64,000 nucleotides of DNA from positions 61,355-125,354 of the forward strand of contig JABTUV010000013.1 in the NCBI GenBank assembly GCA_015075175.1, given 5' to 3'. This document shows, one piece after another, positions 9,016 through 18,100 of the stretch; position 1 is the stretch's first letter; the number at the start of each line of letters is the position of its first letter. The notes under the pieces are model-generated. The model was not told where the DNA came from. It ran no database searches and was given only the letters and a program-made list of their open reading frames with translations. The position numbers and the translations under genes are program-made. The stretch comes from a bacterium (lineage in GTDB: Bacteria > Hinthialibacterota > Hinthialibacteria > H5-UNCL2).

Positions 9016-9906
9016 TCATGCTACTCCTTCGCGCAAAATCACCATAGTGAAAAAGCGGTGCAACGCATCGGAGTAAATGAAGGCGAACAACCCCGCCAGC
9101 GACAGGTAGGGACCATAGGGGACCTCGGTCAGGGCGCCGTAGCCCTGCTTTCGCGCCAGCGCCACCAGCTTGCCCGCAATGCCCACGACCGAACCCAGAA
9201 ACGCCGACAGGACGACCGTATAAAGCGCGCTCTCCCAGCCGATCCAACTGCCCAGCATGGCCAGCAGCTTCAGGTCGCCCAGCCCCATCGCCTCCTTGCG
9301 GAAGAGGAGCGTCCCCGCCCAGCGCACGATCCAGAGGACTCCGTATCCCACCGCCGCACCCAGCAGCGCCTCGCCCGGATGTTGCACCGGCAGACGCGGC
9401 GACAGGGGGACGAGCCACGCGACGCACGAGAAGAGCAGGCCGGCCGCCAGTCCTCCCAGCGAGATCGAGTCGGGGATGATCTGCCGATCCACGTCGATGA
9501 GAAACACAACCGTCAGCGAGGAGGCCAGCGCCAGGTAGACGCAGAGCGGGACGAGGTCGGCCCCGAAAAGAAAGAGACCCGCCGCGAACAGCAGGCCGGT
9601 CGCCAGTTCCACCCAGAAGTAGCGCATGGAGTACGGCGTCTCGCAATGCCGGCACCGCCCTCCAAGCCACAGGTAGCTGACGAGGGGAAGATTGTCGTAC
9701 CAGGCGATGGGCGTCTTGCAGGTGAAGCAAAAACTGCGGCGCGGGTTGGACAGCGACAGTCCGCGCGGCAGCCGGTAGATGCAGACGTTCAGGAAGCTGC
9801 CGATGCAGGCCCCGAACATGAACAACACCACGGCCCAGAATCCCGCGTGGGCAGGCAGGGGCGCAAGCGTAAAGAGTTCCCGCATGAGGGCAAGGAGGGG
9901 CGGCAT
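9016..9906 (-). CDS. pilD: Prepilin peptidase / N-methyltransferase
   Basis: Bitopic-to-polytopic membrane enzyme that cleaves prepilin leader peptides and N-methylates the new terminus. The 296-aa protein shows the GSFLNVCIYRLPRGLS motif (about residues 36-51), two CxxC pairs (CFTC and CRHC, about 60-90) that bind zinc, the first catalytic aspartate region DVDRQIIPD, and the second motif GLGDLK. Several transmembrane helices follow. Its likely substrates in this window are the two pseudopilin-like proteins at 24588-25866. A promoter is visible at 9940-9968. Confidence 0.95.
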   Translation of the reverse strand: MPPLLALMRELFTLAPLPAHAGFWAVVLFMFGACIGSFLNVCIYRLPRGLSLSNPRRSFCFTCKTPIAWYDNLPLVSYLWLGGRCRHCETPYSMRYFWVELATGLLFAAGLFLFGADLVPLCVYLALASSLTVVFLIDVDRQIIPDSISLGGLAAGLLFSCVAWLVPLSPRLPVQHPGEALLGAAVGYGVLWIVRWAGTLLFRKEAMGLGDLKLLAMLGSWIGWESALYTVVLSAFLGSVVGIAGKLVALARKQGYGALTEVPYGPYLSLAGLFAFIYSDALHRFFTMVILREGVA

Positions 9907-9939
9907 GAAGACTCCACGGGCTGCCGGAGATGGGAATTG

Positions 9940-9968
9940 ACAGTAAGGCGGCGCCCGCCCGCTGTCAA
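9940..9968 (-). promoter_or_regulatory. Predicted sigma-70-type promoter of pilD-nadK
   Basis: Minus strand: TTGACA (9968-9963), 17-base spacer, TACTGT (9945-9940), about 34 bases before the pilD start. Confidence 0.5.
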
Positions 9969-10031
9969 CGCCGGCCTATATTCTCCACTGACAGCTGCCA
10001 ACAGAGTCGCGGCGCCGCCCCCGGAACCCCG

Positions 10032-10448
10032 TCAGTCGGGCCGCCAGACGGCCACGTCCGCCTCCCCCGCGGCGCACCGAAGACCATCATCCAACGTCGC
10101 CAGCGGCAACCCCGTCCGCTGCGCCAACTCCAGGTAGGTCGCCTCGTACGCGCTGAGATGATGTTCACGCGCCAATGCCCGTACTGATCCAATGTACGTC
10201 TTGTCGAAGCTGGTATCCGTCGTAATCGGAAGACCATCAAGCAACCGCAGGAGGTCGTCGCCTTCTCGTCGAGTGAGGCTGGCGCGGCGTTCTCCTACCA
10301 GCAGCACGTTGGCAACTTCAAGAAAAAAATGGCATGGAACAACCGCCGGCTCATGTTCCAACCGCTCCTGTGCGGCCATCGCATAAGGATTGCGCTCATC
10401 CCTGAAAAACCAGCTCGCGGCGACCGAACAATCCAGTACAAATGCCAT
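10032..10448 (-). CDS. vapC: VapC-type PIN-domain ribonuclease toxin
   Basis: PIN-domain endoribonuclease of 138 aa. The first acidic residue is in MAFVLDCSVAASWF, a conserved Glu lies in FLEVANVLL, and the C-terminal acidic residues lie in SAYEATYLELAQ and LATLDDGLRC. The ATG at 10448 was chosen because it begins the PIN core and sits two bases after the antitoxin stop. A longer reading to 10703 only runs through the antitoxin gene in another frame. It forms a toxin-antitoxin pair with the upstream Phd-type gene. Confidence 0.9.
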   Translation of the reverse strand: MAFVLDCSVAASWFFRDERNPYAMAAQERLEHEPAVVPCHFFLEVANVLLVGERRASLTRREGDDLLRLLDGLPITTDTSFDKTYIGSVRALAREHHLSAYEATYLELAQRTGLPLATLDDGLRCAAGEADVAVWRPD

Positions 10449-10450
10449 GC

Positions 10451-10696
10451 TCAGTACCTGCGGCCTTCCTCGATCAACTCGCGAATCGACAGTCCCCCCA
10501 GCGTGAGGTTGTCGCTGATTCTCCGCATTTCGGCGATGATCTCGCTCACCGGCCTCTCGGAGTTGCTCTCGACGCGGACCAACCTGGCGACCGGCACGCC
10601 ATGGCGCGTGATGACAATGCTCTCCCCCCGCTCGACGCGATCCAGGAGCTTGGAGAGATTCGTTTTCGCCTCGTAAGCTCCGACCCTTGCGGCCAT
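10451..10696 (-). CDS. Phd/YefM-type antitoxin
   Basis: Small protein of 81 aa with the Phd/YefM fold: GAYEAKTNLSKLLDRVERGE and then VITRHGVPVARLV. The family binds its own promoter through the N-terminal domain and neutralises the toxin with its C-terminal tail. It is directly upstream of vapC. A GGAGGT ribosome binding site precedes the ATG, and a tandem repeat just upstream is a plausible operator. Confidence 0.92.
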   Translation of the reverse strand: MAARVGAYEAKTNLSKLLDRVERGESIVITRHGVPVARLVRVESNSERPVSEIIAEMRRISDNLTLGGLSIRELIEEGRRY

Positions 10697-10707
10697 TTTT
10701 CACCTCC

Positions 10708-10737
10708 GACCAGTCTAAACCAGTCTAGACCAGTCTG
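10708..10737. promoter_or_regulatory. Tandem ten-base repeats upstream of the toxin-antitoxin pair, possible operator
   Basis: Three direct copies of a ten-base unit (ACCAGTCTAA/G) in the 40 bases before the antitoxin start. Phd-type antitoxins autoregulate at such sites, but the unit could also be another microsatellite. Confidence 0.45.
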
Positions 10738-10790
10738 TTGGCAAAGTCAAGCGATGAACCTGCTCCTAAAAATGCGCCTTGGTAAGCTTG

Positions 10791-10916
10791 CGAGAGAAAG
10801 AAAAACCGAGTCCTCGAGTAACGGCCCGTCGAATCGCCCGCTTGAGGTGCGAGCTGTATCTTCGGGCCGCGTATCGAGAGGACGGGCTGGTTGCGCCCGG
10901 ACCGTCTTCGGAGCCG
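10791..10916. repeat. About 125-base palindromic dispersed repeat, copy 1
   Basis: Begins with an A-rich stretch, then ACCGAGTCCTCGAGTA, and ends near TATCGAGAGGACG, so its arms pair. A diverged copy is at 15031-15156. It fills most of the 298-base gap between the antitoxin gene and mnmG. The rest holds a small hairpin at 10940-10954. Confidence 0.7.
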
Positions 10917-11001
10917 GCTTGTTTTTCACCCTCTATGGTTGAGGCAAAGCCTCATGAGGGACTTTCCCCGGGCCGGGCATCCGTGGTAGCGTGACCGCGC
11001 T

Positions 11002-12894
11002 ATGGCGGCGGGACGTTGCGACGTGATCGTGGTCGGAGGCGGCCATGCGGGCTGCGAGGCGGCGCTGGCTTCGGCGCGGCTGGGATGCCGCACTCTGCTG
11101 GTCACTCACGACGCGCGCACCATCGCCGCGCTCTCCTGCAATCCCGCCTGGGGCGGCGTCGCCAAGGGCCAACTGGTGCGCGAGATCGACGCTTTGGGCG
11201 GCGAATGCGCCCGGAACACAGATCGCACCGCCATCCACTGGCGCATGCTCAATCGCGGCAAAGGCCCCGCCGTCCATTCGCCGCGCGCGCAGGTGGATAT
11301 TTTCGACTATCCGGCCGAGATGCAGAAGGTCATCGCCGGCCAGGATGGCCTCACCCTGCACGAGCGCGAAGCGGCCGGCCTCCTGGTCGATGGGCGGCGA
11401 ATCGTGGGCGTGCGCGACGCCGATGGCAATGAGTTCACGGCCGACGCGGTCGTGTTGACCACGGGCACGTTCCTGGGGGGACGCATCTTCATCGGCGACG
11501 TGGTGCGACCGGCCGGGCGGATCGACGAACCCGCCGCCCTGGCCATGTCGGAGAGCCTCCGCTCCCTGGGGCTTGCCATGCGCCGTATGAAGACGGGTAC
11601 GACTCCGCGTCTCGACCCCGCCAGCATCGACTTCTCGCGCTTGGAGAAGCAGCCGGGCGACGAGCCTACCGAGCGCTTCTCCTTCCGCGACTCGCCGCAA
11701 ATCAACAACCGGATTTGCTGTTACATCACCTACACCAACGAGGCGACGCACCGCGTTATCGGCGACAATCTCGGCCGCTCACCTCTCTACTCGGGCAAGA
11801 TCACCGGCATCGGGCCGCGCTACTGCCCCAGCATCGAAGATAAGGTCAAGCGCTTCCCCGAGCGCGCGCGCCATCACGTATTCCTGGAGCCGGAACGGCG
11901 GGAGGGCGGGCGCATCTATCCCAACGGGCTGTCAACCAGCCTGCCGGAGGACGTGCAACTGGCCTATCTGCGCACCATCCCCGGCTTGGAGGAAGTCGTC
12001 GTCCTGCGGCCCGGTTACGCGGTCGAGTACGACTGCGTCGATCCCACAGAGCTGCGACACACGCTGGAGTTGCGCGACTGGCCGGGGCTGTTTCTGGCCG
12101 GACAAATCAACGGTACGTCGGGATACGAGGAAGCCGCCGCGCAGGGGCTGGTCGCCGGCATCAACGCGGCCCTCTCGGCGCAGGGCCGGCCCGCCTTTAT
12201 CCTCTCACGCCGCGAGTCCTACATCGGCGTCTTGATCGATGATCTCGTGATGAAGGGAACGGACGAGCCCTACCGCATGTTCACCAGCCGGGTCGAGACT
12301 CGACTCAGCGTGCGGCAGGACAACGCCGACCTGCGCCTGATGAAGTACGGGCGGCAGCTGGGACTGATTACGGAGGAGGAATTCTCCCGTGTTGAAGAAC
12401 TCTCGCGGGCCGTCGAGTCGGAGCGGGCGCGCCTGGATCGCCACGTGGTCGTGCCGGACGGCCCGACGCAGGCGCGACTGTCCGCGGCGGGCGCCGCTGT
12501 TTTGACCAAGCCCGCCCGGCTGTCCGAGCTCCTGCGCCGCCCCGGCGTCACGTATCACGACCTGGCGCATTACGGTCTCTCGGAACCCGTCAACGGACGC
12601 GTGGCCGAACAGGTCGAGATTCTCTGCAAGTACGAGGTGTATCTGGAGCGGAGCCGGCGCGAGGCGAGCCGGGCGGAGGCCTGGGAGACCCTGCCCATCC
12701 CCGCCGATGCAGCCTTTCACGGCATTCCCAGCCTGTCGCGCGAGGCCGCGGACAAGCTGGCGCGCTACCGGCCCGCCACGCTGGGCGAGGCGTCGCGCAT
12801 TCCCGGCCTGACGCCTTCCGACCTGGCGGCGCTCTTCTGCCGCCTCGCCCGGAGTACAGGCTTCAGCCCGCCGGCCGAGCAAACTGAAGTTTGA
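11002..12894 (+). CDS. mnmG: tRNA uridine-5-carboxymethylaminomethyl modification enzyme MnmG
   Basis: FAD-dependent subunit of the MnmE-MnmG complex that modifies U34 of certain tRNAs. The 630-aa protein begins with the FAD-binding [21 protein letters not shown], has the conserved [12 protein letters not shown] and [20 protein letters not shown] motifs, and the C-terminal helical domain ([20 protein letters not shown]). Length matches the family. Its last codons and stop overlap a GGCTTCAG...CTGAAG repeat, so the extreme C-terminus ([13 protein letters not shown]) is repeat-derived. It is the only plus-strand gene in a long minus-strand stretch. Confidence 0.97.
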   Translation: MAAGRCDVIVVGGGHAGCEAALASARLGCRTLLVTHDARTIAALSCNPAWGGVAKGQLVREIDALGGECARNTDRTAIHWRMLNRGKGPAVHSPRAQVDIFDYPAEMQKVIAGQDGLTLHEREAAGLLVDGRRIVGVRDADGNEFTADAVVLTTGTFLGGRIFIGDVVRPAGRIDEPAALAMSESLRSLGLAMRRMKTGTTPRLDPASIDFSRLEKQPGDEPTERFSFRDSPQINNRICCYITYTNEATHRVIGDNLGRSPLYSGKITGIGPRYCPSIEDKVKRFPERARHHVFLEPERREGGRIYPNGLSTSLPEDVQLAYLRTIPGLEEVVVLRPGYAVEYDCVDPTELRHTLELRDWPGLFLAGQINGTSGYEEAAAQGLVAGINAALSAQGRPAFILSRRESYIGVLIDDLVMKGTDEPYRMFTSRVETRLSVRQDNADLRLMKYGRQLGLITEEEFSRVEELSRAVESERARLDRHVVVPDGPTQARLSAAGAAVLTKPARLSELLRRPGVTYHDLAHYGLSEPVNGRVAEQVEILCKYEVYLERSRREASRAEAWETLPIPADAAFHGIPSLSREAADKLARYRPATLGEASRIPGLTPSDLAALFCRLARSTGFSPPAEQTEV

Positions 12895-12948
12895 ACTCCC
12901 CCGGAGTACAGGCTTCAGCCTGCTTGCCATCCAAACTGAAGTTTGCAC
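12851..12948. repeat. Tandem pair of GGAGTACAGGCTTCAGCC repeats overlapping the mnmG stop
   Basis: Two copies (about 12851-12897 and 12901-12948) each with arms GGCTTCAGCC and CAAACTGAAGTTTG around a variable centre. The first supplies the mnmG stop codon. Confidence 0.8.
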
Positions 12949-12968
12949 TCCGACGCCCTCGACACGAC

Positions 12969-14984
12969 CTACTGCGCCGGCGCCTCCCCCACGATCCCCG
13001 ATATGTCGATCATGTACATCTGCCGCGTGCCCTCGTGCGTCGAGTCGATGATCACCTTGCGCGCGTCCCGCGAGAGACGGGGATGGTTGTCGCAGCGCAC
13101 GTCCCCCCAGTACTGCCGCCCTTGCGGAAAATGCCCCAGCGGGATGAACCGCTTGGTCGGGATGTGCATCAGGTACACGTGTTGCACCCGGTCGGGTCCC
13201 TGCGGAATCGTGTCCGACAGAAACCACTCCCTGCCCGGCAGGAGCGTGTGATGCCCCGGGGGAGCGGCGACCAGCCGCTCTCCCTTCATCGAGCCGTCGT
13301 CATTGAAGAGAAAGAACCCGCCGCGACGCGGGATCTCGATCAAGAGCCGCGTCGCGTCCCACCAGTCGTAATGCGACGCCATGTACGTAACGACCCGGAT
13401 GTCCGAGCCGTCCATGTTGGCCGTGGTGATGCGCGAGTCGATGGTGTCGCCCCGGTTGAAAAAGAGAAACCGTTTGCCGTCCGGACTCCACTGCGTGTGC
13501 GCCACATAGAGCCGATCGCCGGGTTTCTGCTTGGGATAGGGAATCTTGGCGATGTCGGCCACCGACACGATCAGCTTGTGCTCGCCGGTGTCCAGGTCCA
13601 TCAGCCAGATGCCGGTATCGTCGGGCGCGGGAACCTTGCGAAACTCCTCGGGATCGCGCACGGCGTAGCCGACGACCGTTCGCAGGGCGCCGGCGCGCGC
13701 AAAATCCTGGCAGGTGGCGTGCCGGCCGTCCGGATGCACCTGGTCGATGGCCAGGGGCAGCGTGCGCATCGCCCCCGTCTTCACGTCCAGCACCCGGCAG
13801 ACGAAGCGGTCGCCCTCGCGGTCGTTGTAGAGAATCTCGCGGTCCGAGCCGGGCCGCCATTGCAACATGCAGCCCTGCTGGAAGTTCCAGGCGCCCGTCT
13901 CCGCCAAGGGAATCCACTTGTCGCCGTCCTGGGTGTCGATCATGCCGATGCGCGCGACATCCGAGGGACCGGGGACGCGGAGATCGAAATCGGCCTCCAG
14001 CGAGAGCACGTAGCGGTCGGTCGGATCCGTCTGAAACTTGTCGTAGTAGCCGAACCAGTGCGGCTTGGGCCCCTGCGTCAGGGCGCGTATCGGCGCCGGC
14101 TTCGCGTCCGGGTCCAGCACCGCCTTCTCCCACTCGGTGCGCCCGTCGGGAGGCTCTTCCGTCAATCCCAACGAGGCCGCCCACTTCTGGATGGCCTCCC
14201 CCTCCAACGCTACGGGATGGATCCAGACGTCCCCCAGGATCGCGTCGGCGTGCACATCCGTGCCGGGTCGCGCTCCCAAAAGAACCGGGGTCTCGTTTTC
14301 ATGGATGCGGTCGGGTATTCTCCGCGTCAACTCCCCGCTGAGATGTCCATTGACGTAGAGCGCCATGCGCCTGCCGGGATCGAACACGGCGGCCACGGCA
14401 TAGGGGCGGCCACGCTGCAGGCCGTGCCGCCCATCCATCTTGATCCGGCGGCCGTCCGCCAGCCCGCTCGCACTCACCTGCCAGTACAGCCGCCCGTCGC
14501 CGGAAAAGCCGAACTCGAACGAGCGCAGTCCGTCACGGGGATTCCACTTGGAGCAGAGCGGCGACTGCGTCTCCTCCAGCATCGTCGGCTGCACGACCAT
14601 GGCCAGCGTGAGCGGTCCGCGTCCGGCCCAAAACTCTCGCCCGGGATGCCCGTTCAGCTCGAAGCGGGTCTTGCCTTCCGACACGAACAGCAGTCCCTGG
14701 CCGTCGCGAAAGGACGTAACTTTAGGCGCGTCGGTTTGCCCCGACGCGTCGCTCTTCCAACTGAAATGCATCGCGGCATCCTCCACTTGCATCATCAAGA
14801 TTCCATCCCTTTTCCCCGGCTCCGCCCACATGAAAACCGGAAGCGACACCGCCAGCACCCAGACCATCCCCCACACCGCGCCGGTCGTCCGCGCGCCGGC
14901 CCCCGGCTTCCGCCGGCGCCTCTCCTTCACAACCCCTGCCGTCAATCGCCTGTCTCCCTCGTAAGGACGCCGCCCTGCGCCCAA
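12969..14984 (-). CDS. Exported LamG-like plus TolB-type beta-propeller protein
   Basis: About 671 aa: an N-terminal hydrophobic segment (VWGMVWVLAVSLPVFMW) after a basic stretch, a LamG/concanavalin-like domain (about residues 70-270, with GPLTLAMVV, YAVAAVFDPGRRMALYVNGH and LLGARPG), then a beta-propeller with PD40/WD40-like repeats (about 310-660; HTQWSPDGKRFLFF). A family-specific signature PKPHWFGYYDKFQTDPTDR opens the propeller. Propellers of this type occur in periplasmic TolB-like and oligogalacturonate-lyase-like proteins; no catalytic site is claimed. It is a paralogue of the C-terminal two-thirds of the neighbouring 15182-19287 gene. The start is uncertain; a GTG near 14930 is possible. 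Confidence 0.75.
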   Translation of the reverse strand: MGAGRRPYEGDRRLTAGVVKERRRRKPGAGARTTGAVWGMVWVLAVSLPVFMWAEPGKRDGILMMQVEDAAMHFSWKSDASGQTDAPKVTSFRDGQGLLFVSEGKTRFELNGHPGREFWAGRGPLTLAMVVQPTMLEETQSPLCSKWNPRDGLRSFEFGFSGDGRLYWQVSASGLADGRRIKMDGRHGLQRGRPYAVAAVFDPGRRMALYVNGHLSGELTRRIPDRIHENETPVLLGARPGTDVHADAILGDVWIHPVALEGEAIQKWAASLGLTEEPPDGRTEWEKAVLDPDAKPAPIRALTQGPKPHWFGYYDKFQTDPTDRYVLSLEADFDLRVPGPSDVARIGMIDTQDGDKWIPLAETGAWNFQQGCMLQWRPGSDREILYNDREGDRFVCRVLDVKTGAMRTLPLAIDQVHPDGRHATCQDFARAGALRTVVGYAVRDPEEFRKVPAPDDTGIWLMDLDTGEHKLIVSVADIAKIPYPKQKPGDRLYVAHTQWSPDGKRFLFFNRGDTIDSRITTANMDGSDIRVVTYMASHYDWWDATRLLIEIPRRGGFFLFNDDGSMKGERLVAAPPGHHTLLPGREWFLSDTIPQGPDRVQHVYLMHIPTKRFIPLGHFPQGRQYWGDVRCDNHPRLSRDARKVIIDSTHEGTRQMYMIDISGIVGEAPAQ

Positions 14985-15030
14985 TGGTCAATACAAATAC
15001 CCACTCCGAAAAAAAGGCGCCTGCGCGAGG

Positions 15031-15156
15031 TGGCGCGAAAAAGAAAAACCGAGTCCTCGAGTAGCGGCGCGCCGGGTCGCCCGCCAAAAGCGCGCGACGT
15101 AACTTCGCGCCGCGCATCGAGAGGACGCAATGGACGCGCTCGGCCCGCCTTCGCAG
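15031..15156. repeat. About 125-base palindromic dispersed repeat, copy 2
   Basis: Shares AAGAAAAACCGAGTCCTCGA and CATCGAGAGGACG with copy 1 (10791-10916). Followed at once by a CCCCCCTGGTTAAGGGGGG palindrome (15157-15178). Confidence 0.7.
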
Positions 15157-15181
15157 CCCCCCCTGGTTAAGGGGGGTGAAA

Positions 15182-18100
15182 TCACGATCCGCCCGCCGCC
15201 AGTCGGCCCACGATCCCGGCAATGTCGATCATGTACATCTGCCGCGTGCCGCTGTGGGCCGAGTCGATGATGATCTTCCGCCCGTCGCGGCTCTGGCGCG
15301 GATGGTTGTCGCATCGCACGTCGCCGCTGTACTCCGGCGGCTGGTGGAAGTGCCCCAACGGCACGATGCGCACGTCGGACTCATCCCCCCGGTATCCCTT
15401 GGACAGCGGAGACGAAAGGAACTCCACCAGGTAGGGATGCTGTTCGCGTTCAGGCCCCATGGGAATGGTGTCCGATACCAGCCAACGATGACCCGGCAGG
15501 TAGCTCTGATGTCCCGCGGGCACAGCCAGAATGTTCCGGCCCCGCATGGAGCCGTCGTCGCGAAAGAGAAAGAAACCTCCCCGCATCTCCACCAGAATAT
15601 GCTGTCCGTCCAGCCAGTCGAAGTGCGAGGCGCCGTGCGTGAGCGGCCGCAGCTCGGATCCGTCTCGGTTGGCCGTCATCATGCGCGAGTTGATATTGTC
15701 GCCGCGCGCGATGAAGAGAAACCGCTTTCCGTCCGGACTCCACTGGGTATGATTGCAGTAAAGCCGTTCCGCCGGCGTCTGGTTGGGATAGGGGATGCGC
15801 GCCACGTCGGCCATCGAGACTACGATGCGGCTCTCGCCGGTCTCCAGGTCCATGAGCCAGACGCCCGAGTCGGCGGGCGCGGCTTCCTTGAGATACTGCG
15901 TCGGATCCGCCACGGCGTAGCCGATCACCGGGCGCATGGCCCTCATGCGCGCGAAGTCCTCGCACAGGGCGTACTTGCCGTCGGGCGAGACGTGCCCGAC
16001 GGCCCGCGGCAGCGTGCGCGTCCTGCCGGTCGAAACATCCAGGATGCGGGCCACGAAGCGCTCGCCTTCCCGGTCGTTGTAGATGATCTCGCGGTCCGAA
16101 CCGGGCCGCCATTGCAACATGCAGCCCTGCTGCCAGTTCCAGGCGCCCGTCTCCGCCAGGGGTATCCACTTGTTCCCATCCTGCGTGTCGATCATGCCGA
16201 TGCGCGCCACGTCGCCGACGACCGGCAAGCGCAGATCGAAGTCCGCCTCCAGCGACAGGACGTAGCGGTCCGTCGGGTCCGTCTGAAACTTGTCGTAGTA
16301 GCCGAACCAGTGGGGTTTGGGTCCGGTCGTGAGCGCGCGCACGGGAGCGGACGCGGCATCCGGCGCAAAAACGGCCCGCTCCCAGAGGAAGCGCTCGCCG
16401 GGCCGCTCGGTCAGCTCCAGCTCCCGCGCCCACCGGGCGATGTCCGCCTCCTCCAGCGCCCGCGGAGACAACCGCACCTCACCGATCACCACGTCCGCGT
16501 GCGTCTGGCCCGGCCGCGACCCCAGCATCACCGGACTGTCGCAGTCAAAGACCCGCTCGGGCACGTCCTGCGCCGTCTCCACGCTGAGATGCCCGTTGAT
16601 ATAGATCGCCAGGCGCCTGCCCGGATCATACACCGCCGCCAGCGCGTAACTCTTGCCGGCCTCCAACCGGTGCGGGCTTTGCACGTGCCGACGTTGCCGG
16701 TCGGCGCGCCCGCTGCCGCTCACCGCCCAGTAGATCCGCCCACGGTTGTTCAGCCCCAGAAAACCGCCCGCTTTCCATCCGTGGCGATCCATTTCGAGAA
16801 TAGCGCCGCCTCCGCGACCACCAGCTTCTCCGGCCGCACGACCATCTGGAGGGTCAGAGGCCCGCGGGTTTTCCAAAACCGGGAAGAATCCCCCCCACCC
16901 CCCGTCATCAAGGGGGGAGCCGTTGTCTCCCCCTCTTCCCCCCTTGTTAAGGGGGGAGAGAAGAGGATCAGCTCGTTCTGGCGGCCGGCGTCGAACTTGA
17001 GGCCCCATCCCCCGCGGAACGGTACCACTTTGGGCGCCTTGGCGGGCGCGGCGCCCGGCGTCCAGCTGTACGCGAGACTGCCGTCTCGCTCCGACTTCAC
17101 GTGGATCATCTCGCCGGTCAGCGGGACGGTCTTTTCGATAGTGACGCCCCGGGCGTTGCCGACCGCCGCAAACACGCCCGACAGCCAGCCCGCGTCGCCC
17201 GCCTCGGCGGGCAGGTTGCGCAACACCATCTGCCGGTCGGCCGACAGCGCCGCCCACTGCAACACGTCGCCATGCCGCAGGATGAACGGGACCATCGACA
17301 GGCCGTTGGCCGGCCGCACGGAGGGATCATAACCCGGCGGCAACCACCAGCCGCCGAAAGTCTCGGTCTTGGCGAAGCAGGCGTCGGCCAGGTCGGCGTC
17401 CACGCGGCGGATGCGCTCGTCCAGCGCCGCCGCAAACAGCGCCGCGACCGCCAGGTCCGCCGAATCGCGCGTAATCACCGTCACGTCGCCGCCGTCCACG
17501 CCGTCAGCGCCCGCGCTCCCCAGGTGCTTCAGCACCCCGTCCAGCGTTCTTATCAAATCCGTCGCCATCATGCCCGCGATGGGCCGGCCCCACACGATCG
17601 AGTTGCGCTCCCAGGCGCGCGGACTGACCGCGTTCAAGTAACGGATGTGCTCATAAGTGAGGATTCGCTCGCCCTCCTCCTTGGTGGCGAACAGTCGCTC
17701 ATAGTGGCGCCAGTCCAGTTCACCGATGAAGCGCGTATCCAGCACCACCACCAGATTGCCCTCGCGCGCCAAGGCGCGCGGCGAGCCGGGCCCCTCGCCG
17801 GCAAGCAGCCAGTCGCGCCCGTCGCCGGAAACCATGAGGACGATGGGCGCGCGCCGGCCTGTCTTCCTGGGCAAGACCACGCTGGCCGGCAGCATCAACC
17901 CTCCCTCGCTGGGAAACCGAACTTCAACGACCTCCTCCGCTCCCCCCTTAACAAGGGGCGCTGGGGGGGATTCCTCCCCGCCGCGCCCCTTCGGCTTCTC
18001 ATTCCGCGACGGCAGCTGCGCCGCCTCGCCCAACAAGTCCGCCAACGCCGCCCGCATGCGCGCCCGATACGCCTCCCAGTCGGCCCGTGCCGCGATCTCG

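Noticed and set aside
9963-9968. Inverted TTGACAG/CTGTCAA pair before pilD as an operator
   Set aside because: It coincides with the -35 and -10 elements of a good promoter, so no separate operator needs to be invoked.
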